7,710 bases of DNA from Erythrobacteraceae bacterium CCH12-C2 (GCA_001556995.1 LSKF01000061.1:1-7710); one strand, 5' to 3'. Positions 1-6,615 are shown, counted from the first letter of the stretch. Numbers and translations are program-made. The notes: generated from the sequence alone by a model not told the origin.

Positions 1-16
1 CCATAGCCTGATGGTA

Positions 17-1024
17 TCATTGGTGGCCGGGTGGGGAGGCGGGGTGGGAGGTCTGCCCATTCCAACTAAACCTCACCAACAGGTTGCGCTGGAAGGCGGA
101 GAAATTGTCGTCCGCAATCACCCACACCGCGCCGCGCGCCGGGTCAGCGGGATCGGGGATGAAGGCGATCCCTTCGAAATTGTCACCGAACACGTCCCCT
201 GACAGGCGCTGGATCACCCGCGCACGCCATGGCTTGCCCGGACGGATCGATGCGGGATCGGCCAGCGCAATCGCGGTATCGAACTGCGCCGGGATCGAGT
301 AGGTCACCCGCCGCAACAGGATCAGCAACCGGCTATCCGGAAGCTGAGTCGCATCCACGGCATCATAACCGGGCTCAGGCACGAAAAGGAACGCGAGCGG
401 TGGGCGCGGGCTGGCCACCGGGTCGCTGGCAAACAGCAACGCCGGGCGATCCACCATGCCGGATCGCTCTGCTCCTTCGGCAAGGATCAGGAAACGCCCG
501 CCCGCAAGCCGTGCCATCGTTTCTGGTCCGCTGTTCTTGCTCCAATCGCGCATGGCGGCAGGCTTGCGATTGTCGCGCGTGCCATCCGCACCGATGCGGG
601 TGATGAGATTGAAGTTCTCGAACGCGGCCCACAGCGTGCCGGTGTCCGGATCGCGCGCGAGTGCCTCCAGGTCGACAATCTCCTCGCGGGAGCTCACACG
701 CTGGCCGATGAAGCGGAAACTGCCCGGCACGGCAGCGGGCGCGGCTCCGCTCAGATCAAGATCGAGCAGCCAACCCCGGTCGCTTCCGGCGATCAGGCTG
801 TCCGGGCCGCTGGCCACCAGCGCGGAAAAGCCGCCGAACCAGCCATGCGCCGAGGACAGCTCCCACGCCCCTGTGAGCGTGAGCGCGCCCTCCACCCCCT
901 CGCGGCTGGTGACCGGGGTGACCGCGACAACCGCGACATCGCTCTGCAAGCCCGTCGGGGTGCGGATCAGTGTGCCGGGGGCGAGGCCGACGACGACGAT
1001 GGCGAGAAGCAGTAGGCGATACAT
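17..1024 (-). CDS. Exported esterase-like activity of phytase family protein
   Basis: This 335-residue protein looks like a member of the phytase-like domain family (esterase-like activity of phytase, Pfam phytase-like), predicted beta-propeller proteins of mostly unknown substrate. The first ~20 residues (a Met-Tyr-Arg start, then a run of Leu/Ala/Ile/Val) form a signal peptide or membrane anchor, so it probably acts in the periplasm. Family-like blocks follow in order: FGGFSAL (63-69), DLEALARDPDTG (118-129), GPETMARL (166-173), DNFEGIAF (281-288) and IADDNFSAFQRNLL (303-316). The last block is the usual C-terminal signature, so the protein appears complete. The start codon is ATG at 1022-1024, with only a weak AGGTG upstream. 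It is the third gene of a same-strand run after xseA and the DUF2093 gene, with 53 bases between it and the latter, so read-through from xseA is likely. The family is fairly clear. The enzymatic activity and substrate cannot be read from the sequence, and the name does not prove phytase activity. Confidence 0.88.
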   Translation of the reverse strand: MYRLLLLAIVVVGLAPGTLIRTPTGLQSDVAVVAVTPVTSREGVEGALTLTGAWELSSAHGWFGGFSALVASGPDSLIAGSDRGWLLDLDLSGAAPAAVPGSFRFIGQRVSSREEIVDLEALARDPDTGTLWAAFENFNLITRIGADGTRDNRKPAAMRDWSKNSGPETMARLAGGRFLILAEGAERSGMVDRPALLFASDPVASPRPPLAFLFVPEPGYDAVDATQLPDSRLLILLRRVTYSIPAQFDTAIALADPASIRPGKPWRARVIQRLSGDVFGDNFEGIAFIPDPADPARGAVWVIADDNFSAFQRNLLVRFSWNGQTSHPASPPGHQ

Positions 1025-1077
1025 CTGCGTGGCACACCTGTGTCAGCCCCGGCGCGGGAGGCCGAGGAGCGGGGGGC

Positions 1078-1287
1078 TCACGCGGGATCAAGACCCAGCA
1101 GGCGGCGGGTGGCGATTTCGCACGAGGCATAAGCCTCCTGCCGCTCGGCGCTCCAATAGCGCAGTTCGGCGAGCGGGATCGCTTCCCCGCTCACGGCGCA
1201 ATAGACATGAGCGCCGGGGCGCAGCACGCGGAAGCTGGAGGGCCCGTAATAGAGCTTGGCGGCCTTATCGGAGGATGACATCAGCAT
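1078..1287 (-). CDS. DUF2093 domain-containing small protein
   Basis: A 69-residue protein that I recognise as DUF2093, a short alphaproteobacterial family of unknown function. The core runs from YYGPSSFRVLRPG (13-25), through a central CAVSGEAIPL (30-39), to ELRYWSAERQEAYAS (41-55), the most typical block. There is no signal peptide or membrane segment, so it is probably cytoplasmic. Two cysteines (30 and 56) are present but no clear metal site. The start is ATG at 1285-1287. A second in-frame ATG lies two codons later and neither has a good ribosome binding site. It begins 23 bases after the xseA stop codon on the same strand, and from memory this neighbour relationship with xseA recurs in alphaproteobacteria. 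Translational coupling to xseA could explain the poor ribosome binding site. A link to exonuclease VII is only an inference from position. Confidence 0.85.
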   Translation of the reverse strand: MLMSSSDKAAKLYYGPSSFRVLRPGAHVYCAVSGEAIPLAELRYWSAERQEAYASCEIATRRLLGLDPA

Positions 1288-1310
1288 GGGAGCAACATAG
1301 CAGCTTGGGG

Positions 1311-2780
1311 CTAACCGAACAAATCATCTTGGCGCGCGCCTGATTGCGGGGCGCGCCGGGGGCTTGGCGCGCGGGACACAGCAGGCGGCGCGGCCCCGGC
1401 AGGCACGGCATCCAAGCGCCCGTCACGGAACTGTAGCACAAGCGCTGGTTCGCTCGCAGCTTCGGCGCGGGTGGTGAGCGCCTTGCCGCCTGCATTGCGG
1501 ATAATCGCATAGCCCCGCTCCAGCGGCTTTTCCGGGTGGAGCTGGCTCATGACGCGGGTGAGCGCGGCGAGCCGATCCTTGCCGTCCCTCAGCGGCCGCT
1601 CGACCAGCGGCGGGGTGAGCCTCGTGCGCTCCAGCCTCCGCTGGGCTTCGGCAGCGGTGCGGGTGAGGAGGGTAGGGGAGAGCCGCGCCGCCGTCCCCGC
1701 CAGCCGCTCGCGCCCCTTGGCCGAACGGTCGCCGAGCGCGCGGCGCAGGCGTTCGGCAAGCTCATCGAGCCGCTGGGCCTGCGGTTGGAGCAGGTTCTCG
1801 GGTCGCGGCATCAAACGCGCCCGCGCCGCCAGCCGTTCGCGCCCGAGCTCAACCGGGCGATAGACCGCGCGGCGCTGACGGGTAGCGAGGTCCGAGAGGG
1901 TGAAGGCGAGGTCGGCACGCACCGGCACCGCCATTTCGGCGGCCGCGGTTGGCGTCGGCGCGCGGCGGTCAGCGGCGTAATCGGCGAGCGTCGTGTCGGT
2001 CTCATGGCCGACTGCGCTGATCACCGGGATGGTGCATTCGGCGATGGCGCGGACCACAATTTCCTCGTTGAAGCTCCACAGGTCTTCAATCGAGCCGCCG
2101 CCCCGCGCGACGATCACCACATCGGGGCGCGGGACGGGTCCGCCGTTGGGGAGCGCCGAGAACCCCCGCACCGCCGCCGCCACCTGCTCGGCCGCGCCCT
2201 GCCCCTGCACCAGCACCGGCCACACTAGCACGTGGCTCGGGAAGCGGTCCGCCAGCCGGTGCAGAATATCGCGGATCACGGCCCCGGTGGGGGAAGTCAC
2301 CACACCGATGGTGCGCGGCAGATAGGGCAATGCCTGCTTGCGTTCGGGCGCGAACAGGCCCTCTGCTGCCAGCCGCGCGCGGGTCTTTTCCAGCAAGGCC
2401 AGCAGCGCGCCTTCGCCTGCCAGCTCCATGCTATCGATCACGATCTGGTATTTCGAGCGCCCCGGATAGGTGGTCAGCTTGCCCGTGGCGATCACCTCCA
2501 GGCCGTCTTCCGCGCGGAAATTGAGGCGCTGGGCGTTGCCTTTCCACATCACCCCGTCGATCACCGCGCCTTCATCCTTCAGGGCGCAGTAGAAGTGCCC
2601 TGATGCGGCGCGCTTCACCCCCGACAATTCGCCGCGCAGCCGCACGAAGCCGAAGCGATCCTCGACCGTGCGCTTCAGCAGCGCGGATATCTCGCTGATG
2701 GTGAGGGGCTGGGCGTTGTCGCCCTGCCGTTCGCGCGCTACCAGCCCGCCATCGGTTTCGGAGTTGGGCGGAGGGGCCAT
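1311..2780 (-). CDS. xseA: Exodeoxyribonuclease VII large subunit
   Basis: The catalytic large subunit of exonuclease VII, which with several copies of XseB degrades single-stranded DNA from both ends into oligonucleotides during repair. The 489 residues follow family order. An N-terminal OB-fold DNA-binding domain covers about 26-120 ([18 protein letters not shown] start, then RGELSGVK and GVMWKG). A catalytic domain covers about 130-310, with [33 protein letters not shown] (~226-241), [25 protein letters not shown] (in segments, ~258-283). A long Arg/Ala/Leu-rich helical region follows and ends in PLERGYAI. The Pro/Arg-rich tail ends in QDDLFG. The chosen start is ATG at 2778-2780, preceded by GCAGGA with 5 bases spacing. 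An upstream extension of the frame would run antisense through purD and matches nothing. The start overlaps the purD start. The partner xseB is not in this window. Identity is very secure; the exact start is slightly less so. Confidence 0.96.
   Translation of the reverse strand: MAPPPNSETDGGLVARERQGDNAQPLTISEISALLKRTVEDRFGFVRLRGELSGVKRAASGHFYCALKDEGAVIDGVMWKGNAQRLNFRAEDGLEVIATGKLTTYPGRSKYQIVIDSMELAGEGALLALLEKTRARLAAEGLFAPERKQALPYLPRTIGVVTSPTGAVIRDILHRLADRFPSHVLVWPVLVQGQGAAEQVAAAVRGFSALPNGGPVPRPDVVIVARGGGSIEDLWSFNEEIVVRAIAECTIPVISAVGHETDTTLADYAADRRAPTPTAAAEMAVPVRADLAFTLSDLATRQRRAVYRPVELGRERLAARARLMPRPENLLQPQAQRLDELAERLRRALGDRSAKGRERLAGTAARLSPTLLTRTAAEAQRRLERTRLTPPLVERPLRDGKDRLAALTRVMSQLHPEKPLERGYAIIRNAGGKALTTRAEAASEPALVLQFRDGRLDAVPAGAAPPAVSRAPSPRRAPQSGARQDDLFG
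2770..2776 (+). promoter_or_regulatory. Ribosome binding site of purD, inside xseA
   Basis: GGAGGGG precedes the purD ATG (2779), with 4 bases between its GGAGG core and the start codon. On the opposite strand the same bases encode Pro/Ala residues 2-4 of XseA. Its strength fixes the purD start at 2779 rather than at upstream in-frame codons. Confidence 0.75.
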
Positions 2781-4053
2781 GAATATCCTGCTTCTGGGTT
2801 CGGGAGGCCGCGAACATGCGCTGGCGTGGAAGCTGGCGCAATCCCCCGCCTGCTCGCGTCTGTACGCTGCCCCCGGAAATCCCGGCATCGCTGAGGAGGC
2901 GGAGATCGTGGCGCTGGACGTGACCGACCACGCCGCCGTGATTGCTTTCTGCCAAGCCCGCGCCATCGGCCTTGTCGTGATTGGCCCCGAGGCGCCGCTG
3001 GTGGATGGACTTTCGGACAGCTTGCGCGCTGCCGGAGTGCCGGTGTTCGGGCCTTCCAAAGCAGCCGCCCAGCTCGAAGGCTCCAAGGGTTTCACCAAGG
3101 ATCTGTGCGCCCGCGCCGGGATCCCGACTGCTGGATATGTGCGCACGTCCTCGCTCGAAGAAGCCCGCGCAGCGCTCGCCCGGTTCCAGCCGCCTTATGT
3201 GCTCAAGGCTGATGGCCTCGCTGCTGGCAAGGGGGTCGTTATCGCAACCGACTTGGTCGAGGCCGAGGCTGCGCTCGCTGACATGTTCGGCGGGGCCTTT
3301 GGCGGCGCGGGCGCGCAGGTGGTGATCGAGGAGTTCATGGAGGGCGAGGAAGCGAGCTTCTTCGCGCTGACCGACGGCACCGCGATCATCCCCTTCGGCT
3401 CGGCGCAGGATCACAAACGCGTGGGCGATGGCGATGTGGGCCCCAACACCGGCGGCATGGGCGCTTATTCCCCCGCCCCGGTGCTGACGAGCGAATTGCA
3501 GGCGCGGGTGATGGCCGAGATCATCGAACCGACCGTGCGGACCATGCGCGAGGAGGGCAACCCCTATCAGGGCGTGCTGTTCGCCGGGCTTATGCTCACG
3601 AGCGAAGGCCCGAAGCTAATCGAATACAACGCCCGCTTCGGCGATCCGGAGTGCCAGGTGCTGATGATGCGGCTCGAAAGCGATCTGGTGACGCTGATGC
3701 TCGCCTGCGCGCGAGGCACGCTGGAGGGCACCGAGGTCTCCCTCCGCGACGAGGCCGCGCTCACCGTGGTGATGGCCGCGAAGGGCTATCCCGGCACCCC
3801 GGAGAAGGGCGGCGCGATTGATCTTGGAGAGGCCGAAGCTGACGGCGCCAAGGTTTTCCATGCTGGTACCGCGCTGAACGATGGCGCGCTTGTGGCAAAT
3901 GGAGGCCGGGTGCTGAATGTGACGGCCATGGCCGTCAACGTGACCGAAGCGCAGGCTCGCGTCTATGCCGCAGTCGCCGCCATTGACTTCCCTTCTGGCT
4001 TCTGTCGTCGCGACATCGGCTGGCGCGAAGTGGCCCGCGAGGGCGCGCAGTAA
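2779..4053 (+). CDS. purD: Phosphoribosylamine-glycine ligase (GAR synthetase)
   Basis: Catalyses step two of de novo purine synthesis in the cytoplasm: phosphoribosylamine + glycine + ATP gives glycinamide ribonucleotide, ADP and phosphate. The 424 residues match the usual monofunctional PurD length. The order is the N-terminal GSGGREHAL loop (7-15), [10 protein letters not shown] at the start of the ATP-grasp fold, [10 protein letters not shown] (143-152) binding [13 protein letters not shown] (221-230) and [13 protein letters not shown] (281-293). In the last block Glu282 and Asn284 are the expected magnesium ligands. A C-terminal domain carries AAKGYPG (~333-339) and RRDIGWRE near the end. 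All key motifs are intact. The start is ATG at 2779 behind GGAGGGG. It is divergent from xseA with a 2-base overlap of the start codons. No downstream gene is tightly linked, because a palindromic repeat region follows the stop. PurM, PurN and the other pathway genes are absent here. Confidence 0.97.
   Translation: MNILLLGSGGREHALAWKLAQSPACSRLYAAPGNPGIAEEAEIVALDVTDHAAVIAFCQARAIGLVVIGPEAPLVDGLSDSLRAAGVPVFGPSKAAAQLEGSKGFTKDLCARAGIPTAGYVRTSSLEEARAALARFQPPYVLKADGLAAGKGVVIATDLVEAEAALADMFGGAFGGAGAQVVIEEFMEGEEASFFALTDGTAIIPFGSAQDHKRVGDGDVGPNTGGMGAYSPAPVLTSELQARVMAEIIEPTVRTMREEGNPYQGVLFAGLMLTSEGPKLIEYNARFGDPECQVLMMRLESDLVTLMLACARGTLEGTEVSLRDEAALTVVMAAKGYPGTPEKGGAIDLGEAEADGAKVFHAGTALNDGALVANGGRVLNVTAMAVNVTEAQARVYAAVAAIDFPSGFCRRDIGWREVAREGAQ
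2786..2791 (-). promoter_or_regulatory. Ribosome binding site of xseA, inside purD
   Basis: On the minus strand GCAGGA lies 5 bases before the xseA ATG (2780). It falls within codons 3-5 of purD on the other strand, so these bases serve both as purD coding sequence and as the xseA ribosome binding site. It supports the ATG at 2780 as the true xseA start. Confidence 0.55.
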
Positions 4054-4064
4054 TAGCTGCATCT

Positions 4065-4146
4065 CGTCATCCCAGCGAAAGCTGGGACCTAGAGCCGCAA
4101 GCGCTGTAGTATGAGGCCTTGGGCCCCAGCTTTCGCTGGGGTGACG
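4065..4146. repeat. Inverted pair of REP-like palindromic repeats
   Basis: Two copies of a 26-base element face each other: 4065-4090 on the plus strand and 4121-4146 as its reverse complement. They match at 23 of 26 positions and are separated by 30 bases. Each copy is itself a hairpin: CCCAGC-GAAA-GCTGGG (4071-4086) and CCCCAGC-TTTC-GCTGGGG (4124-4141). The whole can also fold into one long stem. It resembles the abundant GTCAYCCC...GGGRYC intergenic repeats of sphingomonads (recalled, not searched). It starts 11 bases after the purD stop and could stabilise the purD 3' end or help stop transcription. There is no U-tract, so it is not a classical intrinsic terminator. Confidence 0.85.
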
Positions 4147-4248
4147 TACGTGATTGTTTGCCACCTGCTTGCGGTCCCAATCTATCTGGGCACCTTCCTC
4201 TGAAAGTGGCCGTGAGATAGGCCTTATGATCAAGCCGCTTCGGAAAAA

Positions 4249-4262
4249 TTGATCCCGATCAA
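4249..4262 (+). promoter_or_regulatory. Perfect FNR/Crp-family operator (TTGAT-N4-ATCAA)
   Basis: TTGAT-CCCG-ATCAA is an exact match to the consensus site bound by FNR, ANR and FnrL dimers, and close to the FixK site. Its centre (4255.5) is 41.5 bases upstream of the A of the cytochrome ATG at 4297. I see no other site with both half-sites intact in the window. By chance, ten fixed bases would occur about 0.007 times in 7710 positions at equal base use. It probably makes the cytochrome gene oxygen- or nitric-oxide-responsive. Which regulator binds is not known from this sequence. Confidence 0.65.
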
Positions 4263-4284
4263 GGAAAGCGGGGCGGACAGAGAG

Positions 4285-4290
4285 GATAAG
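4285..4290 (+). promoter_or_regulatory. Candidate -10 element of the cytochrome promoter
   Basis: GATAAG matches four of six positions of TATAAT. It starts 29.5 bases after the centre of the FNR-type box, the spacing expected for a class II activated promoter. The implied transcription start is about 4297, which is the start codon itself. The same stretch (AGAGGATAAG) could instead be a loose ribosome binding site with AAGG 5 bases before ATG, so the two readings compete. Confidence 0.35.
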
Positions 4291-4296
4291 GCCAGC

Positions 4297-4683
4297 ATGA
4301 CCCATCGCCTTACCCTTCTCGCCCCGTTCGCCTTGTTGGCGCTCGCCGCCTGCACCACCGCGCCCGGAACCGACAACCCGCCGCCGATGGTGGGTAAGGC
4401 GACCTCGCCCTCTATAGACACCCGCGCTCCGGCCTTCGTCGAAGCCGCGTGCGGCGGGTGCCATGCGGTCGAGCCGCCGTTCCTGTCGCCCAACCCGGCC
4501 TCGCCCAGCTTCGCCGCAATTGCCAACCGCCGGGGCCTGTCGGAAAAGTCGCTGGCCGATTGGCTCGCCGAGGCGCACAATTACCCCGAGCAGATGGATT
4601 TCACCCTCACCCGCCCGCAGATCGACCAGATCGCAGCCTACATGGTGACCTTGCGCAAGGCGGGTTACGTCCCGGACGAGTGA
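4297..4683 (+). CDS. Small c-type cytochrome lipoprotein
   Basis: A 128-residue monohaem cytochrome c, probably anchored to a membrane facing the periplasm and moving electrons there. Residues 1-18 form a signal peptide ending in a lipobox (Leu-Ala-Ala-Cys, Cys19 lipidated). A Pro/Thr-rich linker covers about 20-44. The haem attachment motif is Cys52-Gly-Gly-Cys55-His56. Met100 in NYPEQMDF is the likely second haem ligand. The C-terminal helix (RPQIDQIAAYMVTLR, 106-120) is typical of class I cytochromes c. I chose ATG 4297 because it gives a proper lipoprotein signal; an earlier in-frame ATG at 4249 would add 16 charged residues and overlap the FNR box. The gene is preceded by that FNR-type operator and followed after 79 bases by a same-strand membrane protein. 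The cytochrome class is secure; its partner oxidase or reductase is not identified. Confidence 0.9.
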   Translation: MTHRLTLLAPFALLALAACTTAPGTDNPPPMVGKATSPSIDTRAPAFVEAACGGCHAVEPPFLSPNPASPSFAAIANRRGLSEKSLADWLAEAHNYPEQMDFTLTRPQIDQIAAYMVTLRKAGYVPDE

Positions 4684-4762
4684 CGATCTGACTGGCGGTT
4701 TTGCGCTGCGCGCATGTCCGTGCTAGCAATCCCCCCGGTCGCAATCGAGGAGGGGGATCTCG

Positions 4763-5581
4763 ATGCCGTATCGCTATGCACCGTATTTCGTCGGGTTCGT
4801 GTTGCTGGTCATCATGACCGGCTTCTGGGCAAGCTATTTCGGGGCGAGCGAGGCGATCCCGCTGGCCTTCCACGTCCACGCGATCTCGTCGATGACCTGG
4901 CTGGTTCTGTTGATCGTGCAGCAGGTCGTGGTGCAGCGCCGCGCTATCGCGCTGCACCGCTGGATGGGGCGGGCGAGCTTTGTGCTGTTCCCGTTCCTGA
5001 TCTTCGGTTTTGTGATGATCATCAACCTGACCGCAGGCAATTACGCCGCCGGGAAAGGCCCGGTGACGATGGCGCTCGGCCCGTCCTTCGGGATCGGCAT
5101 GGGGATCGCGATCGCCGCCTACCTGACCTTGTTCTATTGCGCGCTAAAACACCGCCGCAACGTGAAGCTCCATGCGGGCTACATGCTGGCGACCCCGATG
5201 ATCTTGTTCGAAAGCCCGTTCAGCCGGGTGATGGGCGATTACCTGCCATGGATGAACGTGATCGGGAGCGACTTTCCGCAAGCGATCCTCGACACCATTC
5301 TCATCAGCGACCTGATGGTCGCGGCGTTCGCGCTCGTCCTGTGGGCGATGAACCGCAAGCACGGCGCGCCGTGGCTGGTGGCGGCGGGGTTCACCGCGTT
5401 CCAGGGCGTGGTGATGTGGTTTGCGCCCTTCGTGCCTGCGATCACGGCGGGCTTTGCCGCCTATGCGGCGCTTCCTCAGGCGGTGACGCTGGCGCTGGGC
5501 ATTGCGGCAGGCGGCGCAGCGGCGTGGATGGGTTGGGAAGCGGGCAAGCCAAAGCGCAAAGCCGCGGCTCTGCTCGCCTGA
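4763..5581 (+). CDS. Polytopic membrane protein with conserved-looking histidines (DUF2306-like)
   Basis: A 272-residue inner-membrane protein of unknown function with about seven to eight hydrophobic spans: roughly 6-27, 33-57, 68-89, 101-128, 138-157, 175-196, 204-228 and 230-257. Histidines lie in or next to spans in a pattern like haem-binding membrane proteins: His37 and His39 (FHVHA, span 2), His65 (LHRWMGR, just before span 3) and His137 (KLHAGYM, before span 5). The combination of an early His and LHRWMGR resembles DUF2306-type proteins, but I hold that assignment loosely. The tail is Lys/Arg-rich (262-266) and probably cytoplasmic. The start is ATG 4763, with AGGAGG (4748-4753) 9 bases upstream. 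It lies 79 bases after the cytochrome gene on the same strand and may share its transcript. Its end is 19 bases from the convergent adenosine kinase gene. Haem binding is inferred only. Confidence 0.88.
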   Translation: MPYRYAPYFVGFVLLVIMTGFWASYFGASEAIPLAFHVHAISSMTWLVLLIVQQVVVQRRAIALHRWMGRASFVLFPFLIFGFVMIINLTAGNYAAGKGPVTMALGPSFGIGMGIAIAAYLTLFYCALKHRRNVKLHAGYMLATPMILFESPFSRVMGDYLPWMNVIGSDFPQAILDTILISDLMVAAFALVLWAMNRKHGAPWLVAAGFTAFQGVVMWFAPFVPAITAGFAAYAALPQAVTLALGIAAGGAAAWMGWEAGKPKRKAAALLA

Positions 5582-5600
5582 AAGCAAACCGGAAGGAGCC

Positions 5601-6602
5601 TTACAACCGCTCCGCCATCAGCGCGATCATATCGGCCTCAGGGCGCGGGCCGTAGTGGGCGATCACTTCCGAGGCGCAGATAGCGCCGCGCTTCAGGCAG
5701 CGGGTCAGCGGCTCGCCCTTGACGTAGCCTGACAGGAACCCGGCGGCGAACTGGTCGCCAGCGCCAGTGGTATCGACCACCTTGATAACTGGCACCGCGG
5801 CAACCTCGGCGCGCTCGCCGTGGGCGATCGCGACCGCGCCTTTCTCGGACCGGGTAGCGACCAACACCGGCACCTTGCCCGCAACCGCGGCGAGGCCCGC
5901 TTCGAAATCCTCCTCGCCTGTCAGGGTGGCGAGTTCGCTTTCATTGACGAACAGGATGTCGATCACGCCGTCCTCGATCATCGCGCGGAAATCATCGCCG
6001 TGGCGTTCGATCACGAAGCTTTCGGACGCGGTGAAGGCGATCTTGCGGCCTGCATCGCGCGCAACCTCGATGGCGCGGCGCATCGCGCGGCGGGGCTCTT
6101 CCGGGTCCCACAGATAGCCTTCGAGATAGAGGATCGCCCCGCTCGCGATCAGATCCTCGTCCAGCGCGGCGGCGGGCAGGAATTGGCCTGCACCGAGGAA
6201 GGTGTTCATCGTGCGCTCGCCATCGGGGGTCACGAAGATCAGCACGCGGCCCGTGGCGGGCTCGCCGCTGCGCGCAGGGGTATCAAAGTCAATGCCAGTC
6301 GCGCGCATATCGTGGCGGAATACCTTGCCAAGCTGATCGTCGGCAACCTGGCCGATGAAAGCGCATTGCAGGCCCAGCGTGGCGAGGCCCGCGAGGGTGT
6401 TCGCCGCCGAACCGCCCGAAAGCTCGCGCGCGGGCGGCATGGCTTCGTAAAGCTCATCGGCGCGCGCTTCGTCGATCAGGGTCATGCCGCCGCGGTTGAG
6501 CTGAAGCTCATCGATCAATTCTTCCTCGCACGAGGCAATCACATCGACCACGGCATTGCCGATAGCGATGACATCATAGCGGGGGGCGGTGGGCTTGGTC
6601 AC
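5601..6602 (-). CDS. PfkB-family adenosine kinase
   Basis: Phosphorylates adenosine to AMP with ATP in the cytoplasm (purine salvage). The overall sequence resembles alphaproteobacterial adenosine kinases of the ribokinase/PfkB family; no adenosine-specific residue was tested, so another nucleoside or sugar is possible. Numbered from the start used here (333 residues), the blocks are AIGNAVVDV (13-21), LNRGGMTL (35-42) and the SGGSAANTLAGLATLG block (62-77, PfkB signature 1 region). Then come NESE (220-223), the NxxE-type magnesium/phosphate region, and DTTGAGDQFAAGF (277-289, PfkB signature 2), with Asp283 as the catalytic base. No ATG is usable; two GTG codons lie at 6606-6608 and 6600-6602. 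AAGGA at 6611-6615 is 2 bases from the first and 8 from the second, so the second was chosen (the longer form has 335 residues). It converges on the membrane protein gene, and its 3' end shows no strong terminator. Confidence 0.93.
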   Translation of the reverse strand: MTKPTAPRYDVIAIGNAVVDVIASCEEELIDELQLNRGGMTLIDEARADELYEAMPPARELSGGSAANTLAGLATLGLQCAFIGQVADDQLGKVFRHDMRATGIDFDTPARSGEPATGRVLIFVTPDGERTMNTFLGAGQFLPAAALDEDLIASGAILYLEGYLWDPEEPRRAMRRAIEVARDAGRKIAFTASESFVIERHGDDFRAMIEDGVIDILFVNESELATLTGEEDFEAGLAAVAGKVPVLVATRSEKGAVAIAHGERAEVAAVPVIKVVDTTGAGDQFAAGFLSGYVKGEPLTRCLKRGAICASEVIAHYGPRPEADMIALMAERL

Positions 6603-6610
6603 AGGCACGT

Positions 6611-6615
6611 TCCTT
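6611..6615 (-). promoter_or_regulatory. Ribosome binding site deciding the adenosine kinase start
   Basis: AAGGA on the minus strand lies 8 bases before the GTG at 6602 but only 2 bases before the GTG at 6608. The 8-base spacing is normal for initiation and 2 is too short, so the downstream GTG is favoured. Confidence 0.6.

Noticed and set aside
456..1343. Long plus-strand open frame (295 codons) opposite the phytase-like, DUF2093 and xseA genes
   Set aside because: Arg/Ser/Pro-rich translation typical of the antisense of GC-rich coding DNA. It spans several real genes and their gaps and has no recognisable domain.
1536..2228. Plus-strand open frame of 230 codons inside xseA
   Set aside because: Shadow of a secure gene; Arg/Gly/His-rich with no domain pattern.
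2781..3146. An open extension of the xseA frame upstream of 2780, giving a 611-residue protein
   Set aside because: It runs antisense through the start of purD and encodes sequence unlike any XseA. The ATG at 2780 has a fitting ribosome binding site and the length (489) suits the family.
4225..4230. TATGAT as a -10 box for the cytochrome gene
   Set aside because: A good hexamer, but the only -35-like sequence (CTGAAA at 4200) is 19 bases away and poor. The FNR-box geometry points to a start near 4297. Kept only as the competing explanation.
3616..4578. Minus-strand open frame of 320 codons across the purD end, the repeat region and the cytochrome gene
   Set aside because: It crosses two real genes plus the palindromic repeats and its composition is that of an antisense shadow.
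5595..5613. GGAGC...GCTCC stem at the convergent ends of the membrane protein and adenosine kinase genes
   Set aside because: Only five pairs with a 9-base loop and no U-tract on either strand, and it overlaps the kinase coding end.
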